This document shows positions 42,991 through 52,935 of a DNA stretch of 60,126 nt, one piece after another; position 1 is the first letter of the stretch; every line of letters begins with the position of its first letter. The stretch comes from Actinomycetota bacterium (GTDB taxonomy: Bacteria; Actinomycetota; Actinomycetes; Actinomycetales; Dermatophilaceae). The notes beneath the pieces are model-generated. The model was not told the DNA's origin. It ran no database searches and saw nothing but the letters and a program-made list of their open reading frames with translations. The stretch is taken from NCBI GenBank assembly GCA_020160805.1, contig JAIUPO010000024.1, forward strand, positions 1-60,126, in the 5' to 3' direction. A program made the translations under genes and the position numbers.

Positions 42991-43379
42991 CTCGAGGGAG
43001 GGACGACGACCACGCCGCGCGCCGTCGTGGCGAGGGTCGGCGGGTCGAGAAGGTCGGCGGCCGACTCGCCGCGGCAGGGATTGCCCCGGGCGATCACCCG
43101 GACCTCGAAGTCCATTTCACGGCTGCGCGAGCCGACCCGCACCAGCCGGGCGCTGATTTCGATGCAGTCACCGGCGCGCACGGGAGCCCGGAATTGCACA
43201 TCGCTATAGGACGCGAACAGGCCCTCGTCGCCGTCGGTGCGGATGCACATCTCGGTCGCCACATCGCCGAAGGCGGCTAGCGAGTAGGCCCCGTCGACGA
43301 GATTGCCGGCATAGTGCGCGTGGCTGTAGGGGACATAGCGGCGGTGGAGAACCTCCATGCCGACCTGGGCCGATGTCAT
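42987..43379 (-). CDS. kal: 3-aminobutyryl-CoA ammonia-lyase (Kal-like hotdog protein)
   Basis: 130 residues. Matches the hotdog-fold lyase of the lysine fermentation pathway: YSHAHYAGNLVDGAYSLAAFGDVATE near the start and GDEGLFASYSDVQFRAPVRAGDC. It removes ammonia from 3-aminobutyryl-CoA to give crotonyl-CoA. The gene is the last of kamD-kamE-kal, joined to kamE by an ATGA overlap. The other pathway genes (kamA, kdd, kce) are not in the window. Confidence 0.8.
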   Translation of the reverse strand: MTSAQVGMEVLHRRYVPYSHAHYAGNLVDGAYSLAAFGDVATEMCIRTDGDEGLFASYSDVQFRAPVRAGDCIEISARLVRVGSRSREMDFEVRVIARGNPCRGESAADLLDPPTLATTARGVVVVPPSS

Positions 43380-44239
43380 GCCGTCTTCGCCTTCGCTGGG
43401 GTGGGGGTGACGCGCGTGGTCGGGTCGACCAGGGCGTGGATGAGGTATGACGCGACCTCACCCGGTGTGGTGCCGCGCCCGAAAATCCGGTCCACCCCGA
43501 GGCCGCCGGCCGCGCCCTCCTCAAAGCGCGGACCACCGACGATCAGGTGCGGCACTTGCCCGGTGGGGAAGGCCTCCCGGAAGGCGGCGCTCATCGCGCT
43601 CGTATTGTGCAGGTGGGCGTCCTTTTGGGTGACGACTTGCGAGACGAGAACGGCATCCGCCTTCAGGTCGTATGCCGTGTTGACCAGTTCCGGGATGCTC
43701 ACCTGCGCGCCGAGATTGTGGACCGCCATCTCGCGGTAGTACTCCAGGCCCTTCTCGCCGGCGAAGCCCTTGATATTGAGGATCGCGTCGATGCCGACGG
43801 TGTGCGCATCGGTGCCGATGCAGGCGCCGACGACCACGAGTTTGCGGCGCAGGTGCTTCTTGATCGCGGTGTTGACCTCCTTGGAGGAGAGCAGCTCGTA
43901 TTCACGCTCGACGATCTCGAACTCGCGGATGTCGACCAGATGCTTGACCGGGCCATAGACGACGAAGAAGGTGAAATCGGGCCCGATGGCTTTGGCGTGC
44001 ACCAGCAGCGCCGGCTCGATGCCCATCTGCATCGCCAGGCGCACAGCGGCGCCCTCGGCCCGCTTGTCGTGGGGCAGGGGCAAGGTGAACGAGACCTGGA
44101 CCATCCCGTCGCCGGTCGTATCGCCATACGGCCGCACGATCGGGCCGTGACCCTTCGACGGCGGCTCGGCCAAACTCAGCTCGCCGGGTTGGGCGTTCTC
44201 CCGCCGGCGGCGGGCCTCGTGGGCGTCGCGCGCGCTCAT
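43376..44239 (-). CDS. kamE: Lysine 5,6-aminomutase beta subunit
   Basis: 287 residues. Adenosylcobalamin-binding subunit: the base-off motif D144-A-H146-T-V-G149 lies in GTDAHTVGID. K157, eleven residues after H146, aligns with the PLP-binding lysine of the clostridial enzyme. The N-terminus (residues 1-30) is charged and probably disordered. Start overlaps the kamD stop. Moves the terminal amino group of lysine or beta-lysine from C6 to C5. Confidence 0.88.
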   Translation of the reverse strand: MSARDAHEARRRRENAQPGELSLAEPPSKGHGPIVRPYGDTTGDGMVQVSFTLPLPHDKRAEGAAVRLAMQMGIEPALLVHAKAIGPDFTFFVVYGPVKHLVDIREFEIVEREYELLSSKEVNTAIKKHLRRKLVVVGACIGTDAHTVGIDAILNIKGFAGEKGLEYYREMAVHNLGAQVSIPELVNTAYDLKADAVLVSQVVTQKDAHLHNTSAMSAAFREAFPTGQVPHLIVGGPRFEEGAAGGLGVDRIFGRGTTPGEVASYLIHALVDPTTRVTPTPAKAKTA

Positions 44240-45828
44240 CGGGTGCTCCCTTCCTCGAGCAAGTCGGTGGCCGGGTTGAGATAGCCCGGCCCCTTGGCGA
44301 CGACGCCATCGAGGCCCTTGCCCTTGGTCGGCGGTCGCTTCATCGCTCCGAAGGTGCCATCGGCGATGGCCGCGAGCAACGGCGGGCCGCTGGCCCGGTC
44401 GCTGTCCCCCACGATCCGTTCCAAGAGGCCGATGGACTCGCCGAGCACCTCGCGAGCTCGCGTCTGGATGAAACCATCGCGCGGCGGATGGAAGTCTTCG
44501 GTCAACCCGCCCGCGGCGTTGAGGACATAGCGGACATTCTGCAGAGCCAGGTCGCGGTCCGAAATCCACGGTGTGACAACGGCTTCGGTCATCATCCCGA
44601 CGAGCAGGATGCCTTGGCCGGTCATCGCGCCGACAAGATTGAAGAAGCCGTCGAGCAGATAGCCGCGGAAGATATCGCCGGTCATGTGCTTGGTCGGCGG
44701 CATCCACTTCAAGGGCGCTTTCGGGAAGAGCGTGCGGGCCAGCAGCGCGTGGGCGAGTTCGAGGCGGAAGCTGTCGGGCACGTCCGGGTTGATCTCAAAG
44801 GCGTGCCCAAGGCCGAGCTGCCAGTCCTGCAGGCCGGCTTCCTTGGCGAAATATTCGTTGAGGAGTTGGCTCACGGTCACGGTGTGCGCCGCCTCGACGG
44901 CATCGGCCGTGGTGAGGTAATTGTCCTCGCCGGTATTGATGATGATGCCCGCGCGGGCGTGGATCTGACGCGAAAAGCGTTGATCCACAAAGGTTCTGAT
45001 GGGATTGATATCGCGGAACAAGATGCCGTACATCGAGTCGTTGAGCATCATGTCGAGCCGTTCGAGCCCGGCGAGGGTCGCGATCTCCGGCATGCACAGG
45101 CCGCTCGCGTAGTTCGTGAGGCGGATGTAGCGACCCAACTCCTTGCTCGTCTCATCGAGCGCGGCCCGCATCAGCCGGAAGTTCTCCTGCGTCGCGTAGG
45201 TCCCGGCATACCCCTCCCGCGTCGCGCCTTCGGGCACGAAGTCGAGCAGGCTCTGACCGGTGCTGCGGATCACCGCGATGATGTCGGCGCCCTCGCGCGC
45301 GGCGGCCTGCGCCTGAGGGATGTCCTCGTAGATATCCCCCGTCGCGACGATCAGATAGATCCAGGGCTTCTGCTTCGGATCACCGTGGCGCGCAATGAGT
45401 TTGTCGCGCCGCGCGCGCTGTGCGTCGATGGTGCGTATGCCGCGGGCGACTGCCGAGCGTGCCGCCTTGCCCACCGTGGCGGCTTCTTTGCCCTCCGGAA
45501 TCCGGAAGTCCACCGCTCCCCCGGCGGCCTTCTGGGCCAGCGTGGCGAGGTCGGGTGCAACGCCCCGACGCAGCGCATCCCACACCGGCAGCGAGACGCC
45601 ATACTCCAGCCCGGTCTGGGCTCGCACCGCGTCGACGAGATGGTTGACCCACGGCACGAGTTCGTGATCGGCGCCGCTCAGCCCGGCCAGCCGGAGCGTC
45701 GCCCGCTCCACGGACACGGTCGTATGCCGTTTGGCCAGGTTGACCACCGGCCGTCCGGCCGTGCGCGCCAGTGCGCGAGCCTGCTTAACCTGAGCCGGGT
45801 CCAACTTCAGGACGCTCCGTTGCCGCAT
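44236..45828 (-). CDS. kamD: Lysine 5,6-aminomutase alpha subunit
   Basis: 530 residues, full length for the family. TIM-barrel subunit with RSTGQSLLDFVPEGATREGYAGT near 205, NYASGLCMPEIA near 255 and LNDSMYGILFRDIN near 280, typical of KamD. Together with KamE it forms the B12- and PLP-dependent mutase. GTG at 45834 is an alternative start. First gene of the kamD-kamE-kal unit; the 243-base gap upstream holds CACGTG palindromes and no gene. Confidence 0.88.
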   Translation of the reverse strand: MRQRSVLKLDPAQVKQARALARTAGRPVVNLAKRHTTVSVERATLRLAGLSGADHELVPWVNHLVDAVRAQTGLEYGVSLPVWDALRRGVAPDLATLAQKAAGGAVDFRIPEGKEAATVGKAARSAVARGIRTIDAQRARRDKLIARHGDPKQKPWIYLIVATGDIYEDIPQAQAAAREGADIIAVIRSTGQSLLDFVPEGATREGYAGTYATQENFRLMRAALDETSKELGRYIRLTNYASGLCMPEIATLAGLERLDMMLNDSMYGILFRDINPIRTFVDQRFSRQIHARAGIIINTGEDNYLTTADAVEAAHTVTVSQLLNEYFAKEAGLQDWQLGLGHAFEINPDVPDSFRLELAHALLARTLFPKAPLKWMPPTKHMTGDIFRGYLLDGFFNLVGAMTGQGILLVGMMTEAVVTPWISDRDLALQNVRYVLNAAGGLTEDFHPPRDGFIQTRAREVLGESIGLLERIVGDSDRASGPPLLAAIADGTFGAMKRPPTKGKGLDGVVAKGPGYLNPATDLLEEGSTR

Positions 45829-45967
45829 AACCACGCGCCCATGCTAGCGAAACCCGCAAGCCTTCCAGGCATGGACCGAATTGGCCGCAAAGGCACGCGC
45901 GAAAGCGCCTCGCGGCCGAAAAGTATGCCGTGGGCTGTCCATCCGGGCTGACGTCGGACCGCAGGTG

Positions 45968-46014
45968 TCACGTGAGAGATAGCGGGGTTATCACCCTGCT
46001 TTCGCTCACGTGAG
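45968..46014. promoter_or_regulatory. Paired CACGTG palindromes between kamD and malic enzyme genes
   Basis: TCACGTGAG at 45968-45976 is repeated as the perfect palindrome CTCACGTGAG at 46005-46014. The two together are also a 9-bp inverted repeat around a shorter hairpin (AGCGGGG paired with CCCTGCT). They lie in the divergent gap, 64 bases before the malic enzyme start. Likely sites for a dimeric regulator of one or both genes; no local regulator is obvious. Confidence 0.5.
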
Positions 46015-46077
46015 TGCCGGAGAACTGCCGTGGCGTGATGTTGTCCAGATCACCTTCCGTAGGAGAGGGTTGTCAGT

Positions 46078-47796
46078 ATGCCGAGCCAGGACTACGAGCA
46101 GGACACCTCCACCCGCTTCGGGCCGCTTCGGATCAAGGCCCGCGGCCGCGCGGTGATGAGCAATCCGACGACCAATCGCGGCACCGCCTTCACCATCGAG
46201 CAGCGCAAGGCGCTCGGCCTCATCGGCTTGGTCCCCTCGCAGGTGACCAACCTGGAAAACCAGGTGCGGCGGGTCTATGAGCAGTACACGCGAACCACCA
46301 CACGGCTCGGCAAGTACCTCCACCTCGCCGGTGTCCGCGATCGCAACGAGGTGCTCTTCTATCGGCTGCTCACGAGCAACCTGGAGGAGATGCTGCCGAT
46401 CGTCTACACCCCCACCATCGGTGAGGCGATCGAGCGGTTCAGTCACGAATTCTCCCGCCCGAGAGGCGTTTTCCTCTCGATCGATCACCCGGAGGCGATG
46501 GCGGACGCCTTCCATAATTTCGGTCTCGGACCCGACGAGGTCGACCTCGTCGTCGTCACGGACAGCGAAGGCATCCTCGGCATCGGTGACCAGGGCATCG
46601 GCGGGATTCAGATCGCTGTGGGGAAGCTCTCGGTCTACACAGCCGCGGCGGGGATCCACCCGCGCCGCGCCATACCCGTGGTCCTGGACGTGGGCACCGA
46701 CAATCTCGGGCTGCTGTCCAGCGAGATGTATCTCGGCGAGCGGCACGCCCGGGTGCGCGGGGAGAAGTACGACGAATTCCTCGACCTCTTCGTGCATACG
46801 GTCAAGGAGATGTTCCCGAATGCGATGTTGCATTGGGAGGACTTCGGGACCACCAATGCGCACCGGATGTTGACGAAATATCGCGACGAAATCTGCACCT
46901 TCAATGACGACATTCAGGGCACGGCTGCCGTCGTGCTGGCGGCAATTCTCGCGGCCGTCGACGTGACCGGGCTGGCGCTCGACGACCACAAGGTGTGCGT
47001 CTTCGGCGCCGGGAGCGCGGGCGTCGGGATCGCCAATCTCGTCCGCGACGCGATGCTGCGCACGGGGGCCTCGGAGACCGAGGAAGAGGCCTACTCCCGG
47101 TTCTATGCGATCGGCATCAACGGGTTGTATGTCGATGACCAGCCGGAATTGCTGCCCTTCCAGCGGCCATATGCCCGCCGCCGCCCCGAGGTCGAGCATT
47201 GGGCCGTTGCGGACCCGAACCACATCACCCTCGAAGACGTCATCCGCAACGCCAAGCCGACGATTCTCATCGGGACCTCGACGCGGGGCGGGGCCTTCAG
47301 TCGGCCCATCGTCGAGGAGATGGCCTCCTATTGCGCGCGGCCGATCATCTTCCCGCTCTCCAATCCGACGAGCCGGGCCGAGGCGACGCCGGCGGACCTG
47401 CTGACGTGGACCGATGGCCGGGCGTTGGTCGCCACCGGTAGCCCCTTCGGGCCGGTGGACTATGACGGCATCCGCTATCAGATCGCCCAAGCCAATAACG
47501 CGCTGATCTTCCCTGGCCTTGGCCTCGGCGTGGCCACCTGCCGTGCCGAGCGCGTCACCGAGGGCATGATCGCGGCGGCGGCCGAGGCGTTGGCCAGCAT
47601 GGTCAACGCCTACCGGCAAGGCGCCCCGCTGCTGCCGACGATGAGCGATCTGCGGATGGTGTCGGCCACCGTCGCCGTCGCTGTCGCCAAGCAGGCCGAG
47701 CGGGAGGGCCTGGCGCGCGAGCCGCTGACCGACCCGATCCAGCAGATCTACAACCGCATGTGGCAGCCGGTCTATCCACCGGTCGAAGCCATCTGA
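46078..47796 (+). CDS. NAD-dependent malic enzyme
   Basis: 572 residues, the large (SfcA/MaeA) type. Oxidative decarboxylation of malate to pyruvate. Conserved YTPTIGEAIE holds the catalytic Tyr, the Lys is in IAVGKLSVYTAAAG, metal ligands are in HWEDFGTTNAHR and FNDDIQGTAAVV, and FGAGSAGVGIANL binds NAD. TAGGAGAGG precedes the ATG. The gene is divergent from the kam operon and followed 32 bases later by the aldo-keto reductase, with which it may be cotranscribed. Confidence 0.92.
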   Translation: MPSQDYEQDTSTRFGPLRIKARGRAVMSNPTTNRGTAFTIEQRKALGLIGLVPSQVTNLENQVRRVYEQYTRTTTRLGKYLHLAGVRDRNEVLFYRLLTSNLEEMLPIVYTPTIGEAIERFSHEFSRPRGVFLSIDHPEAMADAFHNFGLGPDEVDLVVVTDSEGILGIGDQGIGGIQIAVGKLSVYTAAAGIHPRRAIPVVLDVGTDNLGLLSSEMYLGERHARVRGEKYDEFLDLFVHTVKEMFPNAMLHWEDFGTTNAHRMLTKYRDEICTFNDDIQGTAAVVLAAILAAVDVTGLALDDHKVCVFGAGSAGVGIANLVRDAMLRTGASETEEEAYSRFYAIGINGLYVDDQPELLPFQRPYARRRPEVEHWAVADPNHITLEDVIRNAKPTILIGTSTRGGAFSRPIVEEMASYCARPIIFPLSNPTSRAEATPADLLTWTDGRALVATGSPFGPVDYDGIRYQIAQANNALIFPGLGLGVATCRAERVTEGMIAAAAEALASMVNAYRQGAPLLPTMSDLRMVSATVAVAVAKQAEREGLAREPLTDPIQQIYNRMWQPVYPPVEAI

Positions 47797-47828
47797 GCAC
47801 TTCCAGACTTCCTCACGACAGGAGCACC

Positions 47829-48875
<1,047 letters not shown>

Positions 48876-48881
48876 GCCGCC

Positions 48882-48909
48882 GCGCACACCACCCACGGTG
48901 GGTGTGCGC
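48882..48909 (+). terminator. Hairpin terminator after the aldo-keto reductase
   Basis: GCGCACACC at 48882-48890 pairs with GGTGTGCGC at 48901-48909, and ACC/GGT pair again within the loop. It lies seven bases after the stop and marks the end of the chromosomal-type gene order. Confidence 0.7.
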
Positions 48910-49343
48910 GACAACGACTCAGCCCTGAGATCACGCCCGCAGCGCCGGTGGGGGTCTGAGCGCTCTCGGTGCGCACCTCGGGCAGGCGGCCGGGCACGGT
49001 GATCGCGGCCCGGGCCACCTCCGGGGGCACATAGCCGGTGCGCAGCACGTCGGCGCGGCGCCTCGGCAAGACCGATCGGGCGTCGTTCCATCTGGCCAGC
49101 ACACCACAGCTGGAGCAGCCAGGGTCAGTCCTCTAAGCGCGCCTCGAAGAGGGCGCGGACGGCCGGGTTGGCGCTTGCCTGGACCGGGCAGGTCGTGGTC
49201 GAGCTCGATGACCACCACGACTCCGACAAGATCAACGCCGGCTCGCGGCCGACGCCGGCTACCGCGGCACCTTCGCCCACGAGGCGCAGGATTCGCTCGA
49301 CGAGCTGCGCACCACGTTAGACCGCAAGGCGCACACGGCCGCC
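48910..49343. other. Gap without a clear gene, probably decayed sequence
   Basis: No complete gene is visible here. On the minus strand about 55 codons (RRADVLRTGYVPPEVARAA onward) read cleanly from 49102 to 48940 but have no stop of their own before running into the aldo-keto reductase and no matching front, so they look like a scrap. On the plus strand short coding-like pieces change frame near 49210. Codon style changes here from that of the left side to that of the right side, so this is the likely boundary of an acquired segment. Confidence 0.4.
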
Positions 49344-49742
49344 ATGGAGCGGTGCCTGACCGGCCTGCTGCGCGCCGAGCCCGACCGCGACGTCGAGTCG
49401 CTGGGCTCGGTGACCCTGGCCGAGCTCCCGCCCGGACCGCACACCGACGCGCTCCTGAGGCGCCGGGACACCATCGGACTGCCCCTCGATCCGGATGCCC
49501 TCGTCCTCGTCGACCACGATGGGGTGCCGCCGGACGACGTACCCCTCGCCGTGCGGCGGGCCCGGTCCACGCGCATCTCGATCGACGGCAACGCGCACTT
49601 CTGCCGCGGCCTGCTTCGGACCCGATACCCCGGGTCCGAGGACGATCAGGTCCACCGCCCGGACGGCGCGGAGCGTGCCGACCAGGCCTACGACCCCACC
49701 TTCATCCCCCTCACCTCCCTGCGAAAGGACCCCCTGTCATGA
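49344..49742 (+). CDS. Protein of unknown function coupled to the alcohol dehydrogenase
   Basis: 132 residues from the first ATG; the frame is open about 130 bases further up (to a stop near 49208) without a start codon, and that part (AADAGYRGTFAHEAQDSLDE) also looks coding, so the front may be missing. The protein is acidic, with LGSVTLAELPPGPHTDALLRR and ALVLVDHDGVPPDDVPLAV. No family is recognised. The stop overlaps the dehydrogenase ATG (ATGA), so the two are translated together. Confidence 0.5.
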   Translation: MERCLTGLLRAEPDRDVESLGSVTLAELPPGPHTDALLRRRDTIGLPLDPDALVLVDHDGVPPDDVPLAVRRARSTRISIDGNAHFCRGLLRTRYPGSEDDQVHRPDGAERADQAYDPTFIPLTSLRKDPLS

Positions 49743-50774
49743 GCACGATGCGAGCCGTTCAGGTCGTCGGCTACCACCAGAACCCCGAGATGCGCGAGGT
49801 CGACGTCCCCGAGGTCTCGGGACCGTTCGACGTCATCGTGCGGATCGGCGGCGCCGGCGTGTGCCGCACTGACCTTCACATCCTCGAAGGGCAGTGGGCG
49901 GACAAGACCGGCGTCGCGCTGCCATACACGATCGGCCACGAGAACGCCGGCTGGGTGCACGCCGTCGGCTCCGCGGTCACGAACGTCCGCGAGGGCGACA
50001 AGGTGATCGTGCACCCGCACATCACCTGCGGCTTGTGCCGCGCCTGCCGCACCGGAGACGACGTCCACTGCGAGAACAGCCAGTTCCCCGGCGTCGACAC
50101 GAACGGAGGGTACGCCGAGTACCTCCGCACGTCGGCGCGCAGCGTCGTGCTCATCGACGACGAGCTCGAGCCGGCCGATGTGGCCGCCCTGGCCGACGCC
50201 GGGCTGACGGCATACCACGCAGCGGCGAAGGCGGCGAAGCGGCTGACGCCCCGGGACACCTGCGTCGTCATCGGCGCCGGAGGCCTCGGCCACATCGGCA
50301 TTCAGATCATGAAGGCGCTGTCGCCCGCGAAGCTGGTGGTGGTCGACCGAAACCCGGAGGCGCTCAAGCTCGCTCTGGACCTCGGCGCCGACCACGGGGT
50401 GGTGGCCGCGGGCAACCAGGTCGAGGAGGTCCTCGAGATCACCCGCGGCTCAGGGGCGGAGGTGGTGCTCGACTTCGTCGGCGAAGGCGGCTCGACCAGC
50501 GAAGGCATCGTGATGACACGTGCGGCCGGCGACTACCACGTCGTGGGCTACGGCGAGAACGTCAACGTCCCCACGATCGACCTGATCTCGGCTGAGAAGA
50601 ACGTGATCGGCAACCTCGTCGGGTCGTACAACGATCTGTGTGACCTCATGGCCCTCGCCGCTCGGGGCTTGGTCACCCTGCACACGCAGAAGTACGCCCT
50701 GGACGACTTCCAGTCCCGCGATCTCGGATCTCGACGCCGGCCGCGTGCGCGGTCGCGCGATCCTCATCCCCTGA
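49739..50774 (+). CDS. Zinc-dependent alcohol dehydrogenase, 3'-frameshifted
   Basis: About 344 residues if one base is removed. MDR alcohol dehydrogenase: catalytic zinc ligands in GAGVCRTDLH and TIGHENAG, four structural-zinc cysteines in CGLCRACRTGDDVHC, and VIGAGGLGHIGIQIMK for NAD. Near the end the frame breaks: after YALDDFQ an extra C in the CCC at about 50718-50720 shifts reading. Without it the protein ends AISDLDAGRVRGRAILIP with a stop at 50772-50774, the usual family ending. As it stands, the frame runs on to 50908, into the regulator gene opposite. Error or early decay. Confidence 0.75.
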
Positions 50775-50848
50775 GGGCAAGACGGGACGAGCTCATAAGC
50801 TTCCTCCGGGGGAATCGTGGTGAACGGACCGGCAGACGCCGGGAGTGT

Positions 50849-51742
50849 CTACTGACCGGCGGCGGGCCGGCGATATTGATCCCGGGAAGTCAGCAGGAAT
50901 TCGGCTGAGTCTCGGAGGTGTTCGGGCAAGCGGTCGGCACCGATCACGGCGGCGACCGAGGGCGTCGCGCCTCGTCCGCCGATGGCCATCGGCCAGCGTT
51001 GCGAGAGCCGGCGCAGGGCTCCTGCACGGGCCTCGAAGACGGTGCGCCGGGTGCCCGACATGATGATGAGGTCGGGGTCGAGTCGTTCGCATGCTCCGTA
51101 GAGGTCCTTCAGCGGCGTGTTGCTGCCGAGGTAACGCACGCGCCATCCGGCACCGGACATCAGGACCCCGAGCGCGAGCAGCGGGATGTCATGCAACTCC
51201 TTGGGCGGGCAGGCCAGCACCGCGATGGGAGCGTCCGCGTCGTCCACCAGCCTGGCCAGCGAGCCGACCCTTCGACGAACGATATGGCTGACGAAGTGTT
51301 CCTGCGCGACGCTGATCCGACCCGCTTCCCATTCCGTGCCCACCTGCTGCAGGTACGGCATCAGAATGTCGTGAATGGTATCGGCGACACCGAACTCGTC
51401 GATAGCGCGGTCGAGCACCGACACGAACGTGAACTCGTCGAATTCACCTGCAGCAGAATCCAGTTCGCGGCGCAGTCGCAACGCCTGCTCCGCGCTCGCC
51501 GAGCGAATCGGTCGGCCCTGGATGACTGCGGTAACGGCGGCCGAAATCGGCACGCCCTTCTCCCGCAAGGCGAGCACCCGGCGTGCGAGGTCGAGGTCGG
51601 CCTCGGAGTACAGGCGGTATCCTCCGGGCGTGCGCTCGGGCTCGAACAGCCCGTACCGGCGCTCCCATACGCGAAGTACATCGCTCGAGACGCCGACGAG
51701 TTCGGCGAGGCGCCCGATGCGCATGCTAGGTTCATTGGCCAC
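50849..51742 (-). CDS. litR: LitR/CarH-type B12-dependent light-sensing MerR regulator
   Basis: 297 residues. MerR DNA-binding domain at about 7-75 (RIGRLAELVGVSSDVLRVWERRYG, with GGYRLYSEADL). The B12 capping motif W-x9-EH is exact: W138, E148 and H149 in WEAGRISVAQEH. H184 in ELHDIP is the candidate lower ligand of cobalamin. This architecture binds adenosylcobalamin in the dark, represses carotenoid genes and releases DNA on illumination. It is divergent from crtE. GTG at 51742 or ATG at 51724 may start it. Confidence 0.85.
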   Translation of the reverse strand: MANEPSMRIGRLAELVGVSSDVLRVWERRYGLFEPERTPGGYRLYSEADLDLARRVLALREKGVPISAAVTAVIQGRPIRSASAEQALRLRRELDSAAGEFDEFTFVSVLDRAIDEFGVADTIHDILMPYLQQVGTEWEAGRISVAQEHFVSHIVRRRVGSLARLVDDADAPIAVLACPPKELHDIPLLALGVLMSGAGWRVRYLGSNTPLKDLYGACERLDPDLIIMSGTRRTVFEARAGALRRLSQRWPMAIGGRGATPSVAAVIGADRLPEHLRDSAEFLLTSRDQYRRPAAGQ

Positions 51743-51789
51743 CGACTCAACCTAACCTCTTGCGTGCGACAGCAGTGCGAAACCTTGGA

Positions 51790-51802
51790 CAAAGCTTTGA
51801 CA
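51790..51802 (+). promoter_or_regulatory. Palindrome over a -35 box in the litR-crtE gap
   Basis: CAAAGCTTTG at 51790-51799 is a perfect palindrome, and TTGACA at 51797-51802 overlaps it as a consensus -35 box for the crt operon. The expected -10 near 51820 is poor, so promoter strength may depend on another factor. The position, about 50 bases before crtE, makes it a candidate LitR operator. On the other strand TAGGTT at 51749-51754 is a possible -10 for litR. Confidence 0.5.
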
Positions 51803-51852
51803 TCTTGATCGCACGGCGGCCACTCTGAGAACTCCACGACCAAGGAGACTCG

Positions 51853-52935
51853 ATGGCCACTCAGACCGGTACTCGGCCGGCTGCCTGTCATTGGCGGGAC
51901 ACCGCGGCCGCCGACCGGGCCCTTTCGGCGATGCTCGGGGATGGGCGCAGCAGGGCCGCTTTGAGCAGCCCGGACCACACGCGTCTGTGGAACGCACTCG
52001 AGGACGCGAGCATCGGAGGAAAGCGATTCCGGCCGGCTCTCGTCCGTGCCGCTCACGACACGTTCGACGGCACCGAGCACGATGCTGTCGCAGAGGTCGG
52101 TGCGGCGATCGAATTACTGCACACCGCCTTCGTCATCCAGGACGACGTCATCGACGGGGATGACATCCGTCGCGGCCGTCCGAACGTCAGTGGCACCTTC
52201 CGCACCTGGGCTCTAGAGCACGGCGCGGACGAGGACGCAGCCGCCGAACTCGCCTTCACCGCAGGGATTCTCGCCGGAGATCTGGCCATGGCCACCGCGT
52301 TGCGCGCGATCGCCACCTGCGGCGTCTCCCCCGCCGTCACGAACCGTCTGCTCGACCTGTTCGACACTGCGCTGCAGATAACGACCGCGGGTGAACTGGC
52401 CGACGTCCGCCTCTCGCTCGGACTGGAACCGGCATCCACCGACGCCAGCCTGGCGATGGCGGAACACAAGACGAGCGCCTACTCCTTCTCCCTTCCGTTG
52501 CAGGCGGGCGCGCTGCTCGCAGGTGCCGGACCCGACATCGTGCAGGAGTGCGATGTCGTCGGGCGCCACCTCGGCGTCGCCTTCCAGCTCGCCGACGACC
52601 TGCTGGGTGTGTTCGGCAATCCGGATCTGACCCGTAAGAGCACGACCTGCGATCTGCGCACCCGCAAGCAGACCCCGCTGCTGAGCCACGCACGTTCCAC
52701 CGACGAGTGGGACGAGATCGACAGTCATCTCGGACGCGACCTCGGCGACGCCGAGCTGGCAGAAGTGCGCCGCCTGCTGACCCGGAACGGCTCCCTAGAG
52801 TTCGTGACCGGGTTGATGCGCGAGCGCCTGCGCCTCGCGCAGGCGCACATCACGGCGCTCGGCCTGCCCACGGAACTGCCGTCGATCATCACCGACAGCC
52901 TCACCCTGCTGCTCGACGACAGCGAAGCGGCATGA
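51853..52935 (+). CDS. crtE: Geranylgeranyl diphosphate synthase
   Basis: 360 residues. Polyprenyl synthetase with the first Asp-rich motif in VIQDDVIDGDDIRRG near 95 and the second in QLADDLLGVFGNPD near 245. Makes the C20 precursor from IPP and DMAPP. AAGGAGA lies before the ATG. First gene of a ten-gene coupled operon that ends with idi; every junction downstream overlaps by 1 to 8 bases. Confidence 0.9.
   Translation: MATQTGTRPAACHWRDTAAADRALSAMLGDGRSRAALSSPDHTRLWNALEDASIGGKRFRPALVRAAHDTFDGTEHDAVAEVGAAIELLHTAFVIQDDVIDGDDIRRGRPNVSGTFRTWALEHGADEDAAAELAFTAGILAGDLAMATALRAIATCGVSPAVTNRLLDLFDTALQITTAGELADVRLSLGLEPASTDASLAMAEHKTSAYSFSLPLQAGALLAGAGPDIVQECDVVGRHLGVAFQLADDLLGVFGNPDLTRKSTTCDLRTRKQTPLLSHARSTDEWDEIDSHLGRDLGDAELAEVRRLLTRNGSLEFVTGLMRERLRLAQAHITALGLPTELPSIITDSLTLLLDDSEAA

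Noticed and set aside
49739-50908. Dehydrogenase with a novel 45-residue C-terminal extension
   Set aside because: The extension results from one extra C; the family ending is present in the neighbouring frame and stops at 50774.
51790-51830. Full housekeeping promoter for crtE
   Set aside because: The -35 box is good but no acceptable -10 lies at 16-19 bases; listed only as operator and -35.
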